Origin: Benincasa hispida
Lineage: Eukaryota > Streptophyta > Magnoliopsida > Cucurbitales > Cucurbitaceae
DNA: 64,000 bases
Assembly (NCBI RefSeq): GCF_009727055.1
Contig: NC_052359.1
Span: forward strand, 14,452,515 to 14,516,514
Reading direction: 5' to 3'
The position numbers and the translations under genes are program-made. This document shows, one piece after another, positions 46,142-58,347 of this stretch; the stretch's first letter is position 1; each line of letters begins with the position of its first letter. The notes beneath the pieces are model-generated. The model saw only the letters and a list, made by a program, of their open reading frames with translations, searched no databases and was not told the origin of the DNA.

Positions 46142-47790
46142 AACATCTACAATGTCAGACATACTACTAGAACCTATATCATGCATACTATTAGACAAAG
46201 AAGGCATGAAAACAGAATCATTCTCACAGTTAATTGTTCTAACAGATTCAGCATTTTCCTTTTTCAAAGGAAAAACATGCTAAAAAAATTATGTATCCCT
46301 ATATTCACACACAAATCTATCATTCAAGCACATAAATCTATATGCAGCGCTATTTTATGCATTACCAATAAACACACAATCAAAAGTTTTAGATCCTACC
46401 GTAGGTATCTTGAATGGAGGAATGGAGGATATGGAACCTTAGTCATCTTAACCTTTTAATCCTTTTATCTAATTGATTCTTTACTTCTGCTTTATATTTT
46501 AGAAACGTACTACCAACTTTATTTTTTGTCTTTAAAAGATAAATTCTAGTACATCTAGAAAAATCATCAATAAAAGAAATGTAGTAATTTTTTTCCACCT
46601 CTATTTGTGGTGTTTTTGAAATCAGCTAAATTAGAGTGAATTAATTCTAGTAATTTTATACTTCTAGATGTGACAGGTTTAAAAGATTTCTTGATAAACT
46701 TTTATTCTACACAAACAGAACATTTACTAGTTTCATGTGTTTTAGATGTATTAATCAATTTCAAATCCTTACGTTTCTTAATTGATGCAATATTCACATG
46801 ACCTAGTCTACCATGCCACATATCAAGAGACTCAACTATGTAAGCAGAATTAGAAGTACTTGCATTCATCATATTTGAAACAGAGACAGTATTCAGTACA
46901 AAAAAATTATCAGTAAGATATCCCTTACCAACAAAGTTTCCACTTTTGGTGAGCACAACCTTGTCAGCTTCTAGGACAATCTTAAGCCCAACACGATTTA
47001 GTAGACTCTCAGGTACCAAGTTCCTACGTAAGGAAGGTACATACAATACATTACTTAAGAATAAAGTTTTTCCAGAGGTTAATTTTAAAGAACCTTCCCA
47101 TTTTCAAGCACTCCTGCTGTGGTCGAGTTATCCATGAACACACATTCTTTGTCAGCAGTGTCCTCGTAGTTATGGAAGAGCTCTCGGTTTGAACAGAAAT
47201 GTCTTGAAGCTCCTGTGTCAAGTATCCAATCAATTTTGTTTTCCACCCGGTTTGCTTCCACAACAGCAGCAATTACTTCACCTTGTTCAGCAAGATTAGC
47301 TTGCGGTGTGAGTTGCTAATTTGGTCTTCTTTTCCTTTGACTGCATTGGTAGGATTTGTGCTCAGGTTTCCCACAGACATAACAGATCGGGTTTTTTTTT
47401 TTTTTTTTTTTCAATCTTCCCACCAACAGTTTTGCGATGTCCATTCTTCTGGAAAGAATTATTCTTTCCAGATTGCTTCTTATGATTTTTGGACTTTTCT
47501 TTGTTAACAGCAGAAGATTCAACCAAGCTAGCATTAACTAAATTTAGATTTCCAGAAAATAGCTTATCTTTTAGCCTGTTGGCTTCTTCCGTGCGCATGT
47601 GACTGATCAGCTCCTGGAGTGTCAGATTCTTCTTTTTCTGTTTTAGATGATTTCTATAGTCGCTCTAGAATGGGAGAAATTTCTCAAGCAGCACATTAGC
47701 TTGTAGAATCTCACACATTTTCATGTCCTCGGCCAGAATGTTTGCTACTAAATTTTCATACTCATGTATCTGCTCCCTCTTTTATTTGAT
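46142..47790 (-). pseudogene. Tork-like copia gag, protease region and integrase (5' half)
   Basis: On the minus strand from 47790: gag (QIHEYENLVANILAEDMKMC, LTLQELISHMRTEEANRLKD), a CCHC zinc knuckle CYVCGKPEHKSYQC near 47370 after a T-run at 47393-47412 that disrupts the frame, and a protease-adjacent frame (47046-46702: YVPSLRRNLVPESLLNRVGL and GAG-pre-integrase MWHGRLGHVNIASIKK). Decayed integrase follows to KTFDCVFIGNA and SAAYRFM near 46350. The solo LTR at 41977-46136 separates it from the reverse transcriptase. The 5' LTR is missing. Confidence 0.85.
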
Positions 47791-47794
47791 GTTA

Positions 47795-49373
47795 ACTGAG
47801 TACTCACTTTCTTAACTTCAATAATTGAAACAACTAAAATATACAATCTATTGGTAAAGTTTTCAAATCAGCCCCAAAAGGAAAGGTTTACTTTGGAAAA
47901 TAAAAGGAAAAAAGAAAGGAAAGAAAAAACTTTATGATATGTTGTAGAAAGAAATGAAAATTAAGTACCATTTTTCTTGAGAGATCTATTATTAATGCTT
48001 CCAATTAATTAACTTTATGGGGACATTTGGTGCACAGATTTATAATCTTAAACCTAGAAATGTTAAATTTGGGGTTAGACTGAAAGGTTTAGGTAGTTTG
48101 GGTTTAAAAAAACTGTATTTGGAGTGCAGGTTTTTTAAATATGAATTTAAAAAAATTGTGTTTGGAGTACACGCCTTCAGTGCAGATTTATAAATCTTAA
48201 GTTTTAGATTTAGATTAGTTCAAACTTGTCATTTTAATTATTTTAATATAGTTAAGTTTAAAATAACCTAAATAATTTAGAAGAATATTTATTTTTTTAA
48301 ACAAATTTAAAATAGAGATGTCACTAAATTTCTAATTATATTTAATTATTTTTTTTAAATAATTTGGTATTTCAATTTTACTAGATTTTGGGATAAAATT
48401 TCGTAGACTTTTGTCACTTTAACTAATTTGAAAATGATCAATTTTTTACTATAACATGTTAACTTCAAATTGAAATAAACTAGGGCTTTAGTCGTAAATT
48501 CAATTATTAAAAAATTATAATTTTTTTTTTATCAAATTACAGTTGAGGAATAAAAAAATAATAAAGTTTGTGTTTTAATTTTTATTTGGCACTAAGTTAT
48601 TACCAACATTTTAATTCTTTACGTTTAAAAAATAATTTAAATCTTCGAACTAGTTAAATTGACCAATGGATAAAAAAATGAAAATGTTAAATTAAATTAG
48701 GGTTTTCTATAATGTACCCAATTATACAAGTATAGTCTAATGAGCTATTATTTTACATAAAAATATGGTCAAATTTACTTTTTTTAGCTCTCAACATGTA
48801 CATGTAACGAAAGTTTCTTCTGGTTTTGAATTTTCCAAAACAATTTTCTTTTCCGAACCTATACAAGTAAGAAAAATATCTCTAAAAATCCAAAAATTGA
48901 TGCCCTCATAAATGAAAGCAAGTATCAACGAGAAGTTTTGAAGGAGAAAACAAGGTATATTTGATATATATAGCACTATATATTTGAATACTCTATAAAT
49001 AAATCCGTGTATATTTGATAAGTGCATAAACAATATAACTTGCATAATATATTTTCTTATATACCAAATGATATATTCGATGTATATTTACATTTTTTAG
49101 TATATTTGTAAACATGACAAAAAATAAACTTAGGTATATTCATGTATATTTACATTTTCCACTATATTACTAGTATATTCAACATATACTTGAGATCCTA
49201 GGAAAAATAGAAAATAAATGAAATCTCCTAAAATGAAGGAAACGTTGATTTTAAACAAAGAAGGAAAGAGAGAGAATTTAAAAAGATAATCTAATAATAA
49301 TAATAATAAAACTCCAAAAGAAAAAATAATCAAAAGAAAGAGAAAAAGTATTTTAAAAAATATTATTGTAATT
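47795..49373. other. AT-rich intergenic DNA, no gene recognised
   Basis: Only short fortuitous frames. 48000-48240 holds two related phrases, 'tggtgcacagatttataatc' and 'agtgcagatttataaatctt', that may be the ends of a decayed MITE. 48950-49180 repeats 'tatatttgata' and 'tatatttaca' words. Confidence 0.5.
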
Positions 49374-49378
49374 AAACT

Positions 49379-51238
49379 TGATGGATTTAGTGTCCTAAAT
49401 CTCGTTCAACTTGTAGTTTGTAATTTTATAAATACAAATTATTTATTAAGCAGTATTTTATTTGACTTTTAGATAGTATTAACCCAATCCAATAAACTAA
49501 TAAGGTCATTTAATGAAACTTGAACAGTATGAGGTAAACATACAAGTGGATCGTGTTCAAGTAATGAACTAAAAGGTCTGTAGTATATGGTTAAGGTTGG
49601 ATGTCTTAACCTGGTGATACTGTGGATACGACCCACTTTGTAATTATTACATGAGTTATAAGTGTTACAAACAATATGATCCATATTGTTCATGTGGAGA
49701 TATGCGAGTGGGGTATCCTATATAAAGAGTTTATATAAGACCGGACCGTGAAATGATTAGTTTCTCAATATAATACTGTTGATTGAAGAAACTAACTTTT
49801 CCACTAGGATAACCATAATTCTGAGTGAGTTATGAACTCCTATTAATGAGGATAAACCTTTGATTTGTATGGGTGAAAGTGACCTTTTCGCCTACTCAAT
49901 AAGTCTACTATTTTAGAATTTTGTTCGAGTAGGGAGCTGGGAACACAACTACACAAGATGAAATTTTCTCATTCCCGTAGAAAAGAAAAGCAGATAAATT
50001 GCTTCTTTAATAGCTAATTTCGGGTTTTGAAATATGAGATCTCATCTTCTCGTTGGCCTAAAAGGGGTTAGTTTATATTTGAATTATAAATTGTTTGTTC
50101 ATTAGAGGAATTAGTGGCATTTAAGGAATTAAATGCAACGATAGGGTAAAACGTAATTTTGACCCAACTATAGTTATGAGCAATTTGTGAAGGGTCAACA
50201 TACTGTTGATTGATTGTATTTAGTGGACACAGAAATATATCTACAGTGCGAAGAGTACAACTGTATGTCTTTAGTGGAGTAACTGAAAGTTAATGAATGT
50301 TGATTAATCCGATTAAAGAGTTTAGTTGGTTAATCTTGTATCATTGGAACTTCTAATATGTAGGTCCAATAGGTTCTCTTGTTAGCTCACTAAAGATATA
50401 AACAAGGAAAATTTGGTTTTGGAATAATTTGAGTTGTTCAAATTATTTATGGAAATTTAAGTAATTAATTGTATTAATATGATTAATATAATATATAATG
50501 TATGTTGATACATCCTAATATATAGTTAATTATAAATATAATCTATAATTAAAACGATATATTATGTGAGAGAAGATAAATTTTATACTATAGATTAAAA
50601 TTTAATATGAATTTGATTCATATTAAAACTATAGGTTAAAAGAGAAAGTTGCATTATAATATGATTATAAATGCATATAATATGGTTACTAATAGTTAGA
50701 TTAACCATATTATTAATATTATTATTTAATATTAATATATTAAATATAATATCAATGTTAAATAAAATAACTCCCCACCAAGGGAGTTACGTTTACACAA
50801 CGTGAAAAGGGAGTTATTCCCTTCCCCTCTCTCTTTATCTCTGCATAAAACATAAAGATATTAAACTCTTTTCTATTGCTCTCAAGATTTTGCTCTCTCA
50901 CTCTCTCTCACAAATTTCCCTCTGCCAAAACTCATAGAAGCCCACACTTCAATCCTTGTGTCCTAAGAATAACAAGGACTCCATATTGGTGGTGTTTTTA
51001 TTGGGTATAACAATTTTTGGATTTTCACATAAGGTTTGTTCATGACATTAGACGAGGAATTTCGTGAAGATTTAGATTTTCTACAAAGGTACTATTTCCT
51101 TCATCTCTGATTTTTCTATTTGAAAAATCTCTATGCTTAGACTAAATTAGGTCTGTATGAAATCAATTTTGATTTTTCCCAATCCCATATAAAAGATAGA
51201 ACGATTATTTGCTTCTGCATTGGGATTCAATCCCTTCA
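49379..51238 (+). mobile_element. Solo LTR, copia type, 1860 bp with AAACT duplications
   Basis: It starts TGATGGATTTAGTGTCC and ends ...gattcaatcccttca, flanked by perfect 5-bp duplications AAACT at 49374-49378 and 51239-51243. It is homologous to the truncated LTR at 16014-17262 and more distantly to the other LTRs of the window. No internal sequence remains. Confidence 0.95.
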
Positions 51239-51243
51239 AAACT

Positions 51244-51600
51244 AAGGGCTTCTTTAGAATGATTTAGAAAAAAATAAACTTTCACCAACATTGGTGACCA
51301 AAGGTGATCGTCGGAGGGGGCGGCCAGAGGTTGGCCAACAATGGTCACTAGAGATTGGCCAGCGATAGTCGCCTGAGGTGACGATCGAAGTTGGTTTGTG
51401 GTAATCATTGGAGATGGTATCTGAAAGTTGTCAGCCAACTTCATAGATAAAATTAGGGGAAAAAAAGGGTAATCAATGGATTTGAATAGTGTTTACTATT
51501 CAAACTGAAAAAGGGTGTAGAAAACCCTTAACCAAAACAAGGATTGTACTTAGAATGCCTAATCCATCCAATCTTAACCCTTGAAACAAACACCCCATAG
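51244..51600. repeat. Non-autonomous repeat with 'GGCCA...TGGTCACC' minisatellite, copy 3
   Basis: 51280-51445 carries units such as 'ggtgaccaaaggtgatcg', 'ggttggccaacaatggtcac' and 'gattggccagcgatagtcgc', the inverse of the arrays at 20860-21230 and 36986-37432. The right border 'gaaacaaacacccca' is typical of hAT-type MITE ends. It sits directly beside the AAACT-flanked solo LTR. Confidence 0.6.
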
Positions 51601-51789
51601 AGTTTTCTCACTTGATTCCTATCTCCTTCAACTTTTTCTTTGTGTTTAACTTTTCAAAATGGATGGAGTTGTTAATTTTTACAACTGCACGAATTTTCTT
51701 AAAATATGTGGTTTCCAACCATTTCAACTAAAACACATATTTCTTAGATTTATTCAATTTGTGTATATAGTTCGTACGACTAAGAAGTT

Positions 51790-52985
51790 ATATCTCTGGT
51801 GAATAGAAAGTTTTCGAGGCTTTCAGTCAATCAAATAATATTTATATTCGTGATCTAGCACTTTAACTAGTAGTCTTAGTGGCAAGATCGGGTCGAACAC
51901 AGGAAACTTTCGAATTTCTCAAATAAATGGTTTGTAGCCCGAGTGTAACCAAGAGGGAGATTTGAAAGTTAATTAATTTGCAAAAGAATAAACTGCACAA
52001 ATTAAAGATTTAATAAATCATATGAAAATGCCTAGCATGAGTTGTAGTGGAGTTTTCACTATTCAAAGTATTCGATCATTGAATTCTCATCACCAAAATT
52101 AATTAATTACGTATACCGAGGTAATTCAATTAGAAAAGCTAACTAAATTTTCCTAAACAACTAACTAGGCCAACTCGAATTGATAAAAAGCATACAAATT
52201 CCAATTGTCCTAATTGCGTTAAGATTTAGAGCATGTTAGGTGGAATGTTTAATTTTCAAGTTCCTAATTAAACATTCATTCAATTCAATCCTAAGTTGCC
52301 TAGAACAATACTCATCTAATTTGATTCGCAATCTAACCCAACCTATCGCTTTTTGGAATTAACATACAATCAAGTGTCACGAGTGATACATTAATCAAAG
52401 CAATGATCATAAAATCCTCAAGTGTACGATGATACAATCATAATTTGAGTAAGAACAAAATTGAACCAGCAATACATGATGGAATTTGGTACGAAAACTC
52501 ACAAATATATGAAAGTTGGGAAAACTCCTAAAAACCCAAGCTAAAAACAATTACCTCAACCCATAATTGACATCATGGGCACCAAGGATTTGTTTATGCA
52601 CATAGACAGACCACCAAAGATTTGTTTAAGTACATAGATAGGCCTAAGAGATAAAGAAAATAGAGAGAAATTGTCCTTGGTTTAGCTGGAATTCGAGATT
52701 TGACCTAGGTGGCAGAAAGAACTATTTATAGAAATCATGATGATGTATTCTGCCTTTTTAACACCAAGCAAGGCACCATGCTAGTAGGGACAAAACTTGT
52801 CTTTTTGGCTTTCTCTTTCCTAGTTGATGCAATTAAGCTCTATTTTGATTCATTTTAGCTCTTTTCTGTCACTAACACCAAATTCTACCCTTAATATGCT
52901 CGAAACCTACAAAACAATCAATTAAACACATAAAATTCAAGAACATTCCCGAGTTAAGCAGAGCCAGATAGTACATTTTTGATGA
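51790..52985. repeat. Unclassified large repeat, related in style to repeat B
   Basis: It contains 'gatcgggtcgaacacaggaa' near 51886, comparable to 'ccagggtcgaactcagggac' in repeat B, and ends '...ttttgatgatatcaac', comparable with '...cccgttatcaac'. Non-coding. It may be an LTR of an unrecognised family. Confidence 0.4.
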
Positions 52986-53703
52986 TATCAACCTCACATG
53001 TACCCTTTCATGTTTCAACTAATTGTCACACTGTATTTTCGTTTTCATTTTAATGGAAAAACTAAAGAAACAAGTTCAAATGTTAACGACTAAAATGAGA
53101 CTTTGGAACAATAAAGAGCACATTTAAAACTTAACCTAATGTTCAAAGCCATAATTGAAACTTATTGTTAATATCACATGTATTATTATTTTATAGGTTC
53201 TCGACACGTTGGTTAACAAAATGATTTTTTTTTTTTTTTTTTGACAATTTGTAGAGGATTGAACCTCAAGATATTAATAATACAAATTCATGTCACTTAA
53301 GTTATGTTTTTGTTGGTCAACAAAATTATTGTTATGAGAGTAAAAATGAAACTTTTAAAATTTCATAAACATTAATTATTCCAACCTATCTTAAAATTCG
53401 TATGTATCTTGTATAATATATAGAAAATAAAAATAAATACTATTTTACATAGATTTTTTTTTAAAAAATACTATTTTAAATAGATATGGCCTAATAAAAA
53501 TTTGGTTTGCTAATTTCCACAAACTTTCATGCCATTTCTGTGGTCAAAATTTGAGAACTTTTGCGGCTAGAATTTATGGGAGAGTGAGAGAAAGGGAGCT
53601 CTTTTTGTAAGGACAAAGAAAATGATGAGAGGGAGGATGACATACAAGTAAAAAACATGATGTATAAGTCTTAACCATATTTCACGAACCTATTTTAAAA
53701 TGT
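52986..53703. other. AT-rich intergenic DNA, no gene recognised
   Basis: No convincing frame. A T-run lies at about 53226-53242. Confidence 0.5.
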
Positions 53704-53706
53704 TAA

Positions 53707-54001
53707 GAGCTTCGTTTGATAATTATTTTTTTTATTTTTTTTATTTTTAAAAATTAAATCTATAGATATTACTTTCACCTCTAAATTTCTTTTTTTGTTA
53801 TCTACTTTTTATCATTGGTTTAAAAAACCAAACCAAATTTTGAGAACTAAAAAAAGTTTTAAAAAAAAACTTTTTATTTTTGAAATTTAGCTAAGAATTC
53901 AATCATTGTACTAAGATGCAAATTATTGTAATAGATGTAGATAAAATAGATTTAAATTTAAAAAACGAAAATAAAAAATTAAATGATTATCAAACGCGAC
54001 C
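53707..54001. mobile_element. Tourist/Harbinger-like MITE, copy 2, TAA duplication
   Basis: A 295-bp element. The left end is 'gagcttcgtttgataattat'; the right end '...atgattatcaaacgcgacc' gives 'ggtcgcgtttgataatcat' in reverse complement. It is flanked by TAA at 53704-53706 and 54002-54004. The interior is collinear with 38094-38402. Confidence 0.85.
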
Positions 54002-54139
54002 TAAAATCACCAATTTGGTATTCGTACTCCCCTACCAAATTTTCAAAGTAAACTCATCTCCTACAGACCCAATCGGGGCAAGAAAATCTCCCATGGGGTC
54101 AAATAAAAAATTTATTTCAAATCTTCGATGGAATCCCCA

Positions 54140-54520
54140 AATTAACATGCTTTGTTCATTGTTTATTTATAATATATTAATATATATTACAATATATATA
54201 TTATACTATTTATTATATTATTAGTCCATAATTATTTATATACTATGAGTATATACATATTAATAATTATAATAATACATGATTAATATGTTATAATAAT
54301 ATATTATATTATAGGATAATAGTATATAATATGTTATGTAATATATATTATAATTCATATTATATTATTATATTATAATAGGCAGAAAAGAAGTATATTA
54401 ATAATACTTCTTTTCAGTTATATGTTTAATATAACATAATTATATTAATTAATAATTCACATATTATATTATATATTATATTATTTTATTAATATTATAN
54501 NNNNNNNNNNNNNNNNNNNN
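54140..54520. repeat. Low-complexity AT tract ending in an assembly gap
   Basis: Almost pure A/T with many 'atatta' and 'taatat' words. An inverted repeat 'agaagtattatt' type lies near 54389-54415 ('aaaagaagtatattaataat' / 'acttctttt'). N run at 54500-54520 (21 N). Such tracts commonly break short-read assemblies. Confidence 0.9.
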
Positions 54521-57500
54521 ATCAAATGCAAGACATTATATATATTTTTTAAAATAAAAAACTGTAAGCTACTACTGTATGCGTTAGGACTATCATAGTT
54601 TTTTTTTTCAAAAAATTAATTTCATGATATAAAAACTTTAATTTTTGTACTAATTTACATTAAAAAATGCTTAAATATTTTTTTAATTATTGAATAAAAC
54701 AATAATAATACTAAGGTGTAACATAAAATATTTACAATTTCAATATAAATATCAAAATTTAATTTATTTTAATTAAAAATAAAAATGAGGATTTTTTTTC
54801 CTCAAAGAGATCCCATCCCCAAATGAGTTTTGGTCTACCCCAACCATGACTCCTTGAAATGGGGATTGTGGTGGGAATGAAAAGTGCATCCGTGGTTCTA
54901 TCGCATTGCCATCCCTTATGAATTGCTTATTCATGGGCCACATTGTTACAACTCTAGGGGAAAATATTTTTTTAATGTTAATTTTTGTATTAAAAAAATC
55001 TTAGTGAAGAGATAAGTCTATTGATAAAACCTCTTCATTGCTTTTCTCACAAGTCATCGATGAAAAGTACAAAGATGGAAGCAGAAGTTTTGAAAGTATA
55101 TGGACTAAAATAGATAAAAAATGAAAGTATAGTGACTAAAAATTGAACCTTTTAAAAGTATGACCAAAATAATATATAAACATAAAATTAAGTTGAATAC
55201 TATAAATTTATAACAACGCATGTTTCATTGGTTACAAGCATTGATGTGCGCTTCAAAACTCTCTAATGTGGGAAACATCCAAGTTTCTCAAAATATAATT
55301 AAATAATGATAAGTAAAGTGAACATAATACAATAATAATTGATATGTATTATTTTCCTAAGATTGGAGGTTCAAATTCATATATCCACTCTTAATATTAA
55401 AATAAATGGTTAAATTTTTTTATTTCATTTCTACCCTTCTTTTTAGTTAACAATTATGAAATGAAGTCATGATTAGATTGTTTATCTTTTTAGACTAAAT
55501 TTAATTTGACTATAGTAATAAACAATATAAAATATTGTAAAATATCATGATTTTGATGTAGATTGATAGTGTTTCTTTTAGTATGGCATACTTTTACACC
55601 AAAAAAAAAAAAAGGTTTTGGTATTTTAATCCTTTTATCTTGCTGTCTCAATGTGCAACCTTTTATGTTGGTCAACAATTTTGTAGGCCCATTAATCACA
55701 AGAACCCTCAAAATTAATTAGAGTGTAAAACAAAATTAATATACGATTAAAATCGCAATGACAAAGAATATTAAGTATTTATCAATATAAGTAAAACTCA
55801 ATTAATATATAATAAATACTCTCGTTTAAGAGGTCAATAAAAAAACCAAAGTTTATTTAGCTCGAAAAAAGAATAACGAACGAATTATGAGAATTTTGAA
55901 GTTATGTAACTGGCGTTTGATTTTTTAGGTCAAATAATTTTACCAAGTTGATACATGGTACAAAATATGAGTTTTATCATTTTTTTCTTGAGTTCATCAT
56001 CGGTAATAAGTCATATGTTTAGCTCATAAAATCATATAAAATACACACTTAATTGCTTTATTCATTTCAAGTCACACAAATTATGATTGAGTAGACTATT
56101 TTTTTGTTACTCATAATGAAATTCTTAATCCTTCACATGATAGTATACCAACATAAGTATAGCTCTTGACTTGTATAAGACACTCACTCTTTTTCTAAAA
56201 ATTAGAGTTTTGAGTCTTCCCCTCTCAATTGTGTACTTAAAAAATAAGAGTATACTCTGAAAAAGTAGGAACATCTTGCATCTATAACAAATAGATAACA
56301 ATTTTTCGACTAAATCTAGCCTGTCATCCCTCAAAACCAATAAGAATAGTACATTATCCAATTTAATTCATGAAAATGAAAAACAAAATATCACTATCAG
56401 TAGTGCACTGTCTTTGAAAATGAAGGGTTTAATTCAAATAAAGTAGACTCTGTTTTATAATGTCAAAAGAGTTTATATTAATTTCTTAATGTGACATTAT
56501 CCGTACTAGAAAATCCTCTAAGTTTGCTTCACATAATTTAGCTAGTGATATTCAGTTTACTACTAACCAGAAATGTAGCTTTTATTATCTTAAATGGTTC
56601 AATTCTTTGACTTATTTATTAAAAAACAAAAATAAAAAAACAAAAACTTCTTGATGAAAATCAAGAAAGAAGAAATACGAAATAAAGTTTTATGCTGGTG
56701 TAATTTTATTGCTCGCTCGCTCGCTTGCTCGAATTGTATATGATTGTAATAAAGGGAACTATCTCAATTATGATGGAGAATCCTGCTTCGATTAGATGAA
56801 CTCTACAACAACAACTCCGATTAACAAATTGATAACAACCTCAACAAAGCTAAAATAAATTTAGCTTGGAAAGATTTGATCAAAGATCAAGAAGAAATGA
56901 TAACTTTTTCCTAATTTCAAAATTTCAAACTCTCCACCATTTAATTAATCAGACTATATTGAAAGTTCTACAATATGTATTCTTACACAAGAATACAAAG
57001 AAAGCATAAAACTTGAGAGATTCAATCCTATGAAAATTCATTCAAATTTCAATTCTTTCTTCAAAATGTGGAGATTACAACCCTATTTACACCAATCGAA
57101 AAGATATTATGAAAGGACGTCCTTTCACCTGGATTGACTAAATTAATCTAACACCCTTTCAATTACTTCATAAATATAGATACATAGAAATTAAATTGGT
57201 AATAATTCATTAAACACGTGGATAAATTTGGATTTTTGGATTCATAATGACTCTTGGATGAAAAGGTGACTTTTGGTGAATGAAAAATTGCAATTTTTCA
57301 CTTCGACTTGAAAACTTAATTTAGAAGCTAATATTTAATCCATTCTTGAAATCTTTTAACTCTAGTTTACTTCATTACCACGTATTTCCTTATCAGATTG
57401 TTTTGGTGTCCAAACATATAAGACTTATTGAAACTCTTGTTTTTATTGACCTCTATTTTCTTATGGAGATGTTGTTTGTGATTAGCTTCTCTGTTTAATC

Positions 57501-57550
57501 AATACTCAAATGTTGTAAGTCAGGCAGATTGTCACGTGAGATTAATGAGG
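54521..57550. other. Intergenic DNA upstream of the acyltransferase gene, no gene recognised
   Basis: Short frames only. 54790-54890 has a somewhat G/C-rich 'catccccaaatgag', 'tggggattgtggtgggaatg' patch of repeat-like style. A short 'gctcgctcgctcgcttgctc' run lies near 56711. Confidence 0.5.
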
Positions 57551-58347
57551 TGGGTATAAAATGGTCTGACACTCATGAAGATTAAAAAAAAATTTAAAAA
57601 ATTCTTCTCATTAGTCAAATGCACATGATTCAACTGTCCATTAAAAAAATGTATTTGGGTTGGAGTGGCATTTGGTAACAAGACGCAAAGCAAAACCACA
57701 AGACGACACCAAGATTCTCACAACGGCATTGCACCAAATTCTTTTTTCTCTGTGTCTCTGTTTTCTTACCTTACAGCCACAATCGGCACATTTGTTTTTA
57801 CTTCCTTCTTCTTCTTCCCTTTCAATCCACATATTTTGGCATTCCCCAGATTTCTCAATCCACCCTTTTCCTCTCTTGTGCCTTTCTCTATCTTTCTTCT
57901 TGATAATATGACTTTGGTTTCCCAAGTGGGTGTGTTTGGTTGGTCTTTGACCAAACTTTTATGCAGATTCTGGGGCTGTTTGGCTGCTTAGACAGTTATT
58001 TAACATTCAAAACGATTCACCCCAGAGAAAAACTATAAGGTTCTGTAGAAACAATCCCAACTGGTAAGTGCTGTTTGGTGAAAGGGAATGGCTAGACTAA
58101 CATTTTTAAAGCTTATTCAATCTTCAGATAATTTTATTGAAATACTATTTAATTTTAGTGAGAACGCAGAATTTTGTGGCTTCTCTTTTCAAGTAATCAT
58201 AATAACATTCTGATATCTAGATATGGTGTTAATATGGGTTCTTTCTTTTTGCTTCTATGTTTGATGAACCTACGTAGTTTTGCAGTTTGGTTGTTAATTT
58301 CTGTATTATATTGATAAAAACCTGTAGGGGATTTTCCTATAAACAGC
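57551..58347 (+). promoter_or_regulatory. Presumed promoter and 5' UTR of the acyltransferase gene
   Basis: TATAAAA lies at 57555-57561. A pyrimidine-rich leader follows (57720-57910). Donor 'caactg|gtaagtg' at 58064 and acceptor 'cctgtag|ggga' ending 58327 would give a 264-base 5' UTR intron, with the ATG 20 bases into the next exon. Open frames in the leader overlap on both strands and look fortuitous. Confidence 0.5.

Noticed and set aside
57641..57991. Overlapping open frames on both strands before the acyltransferase
   Set aside because: They fall in the pyrimidine-rich presumed 5' UTR and none resembles a known protein.
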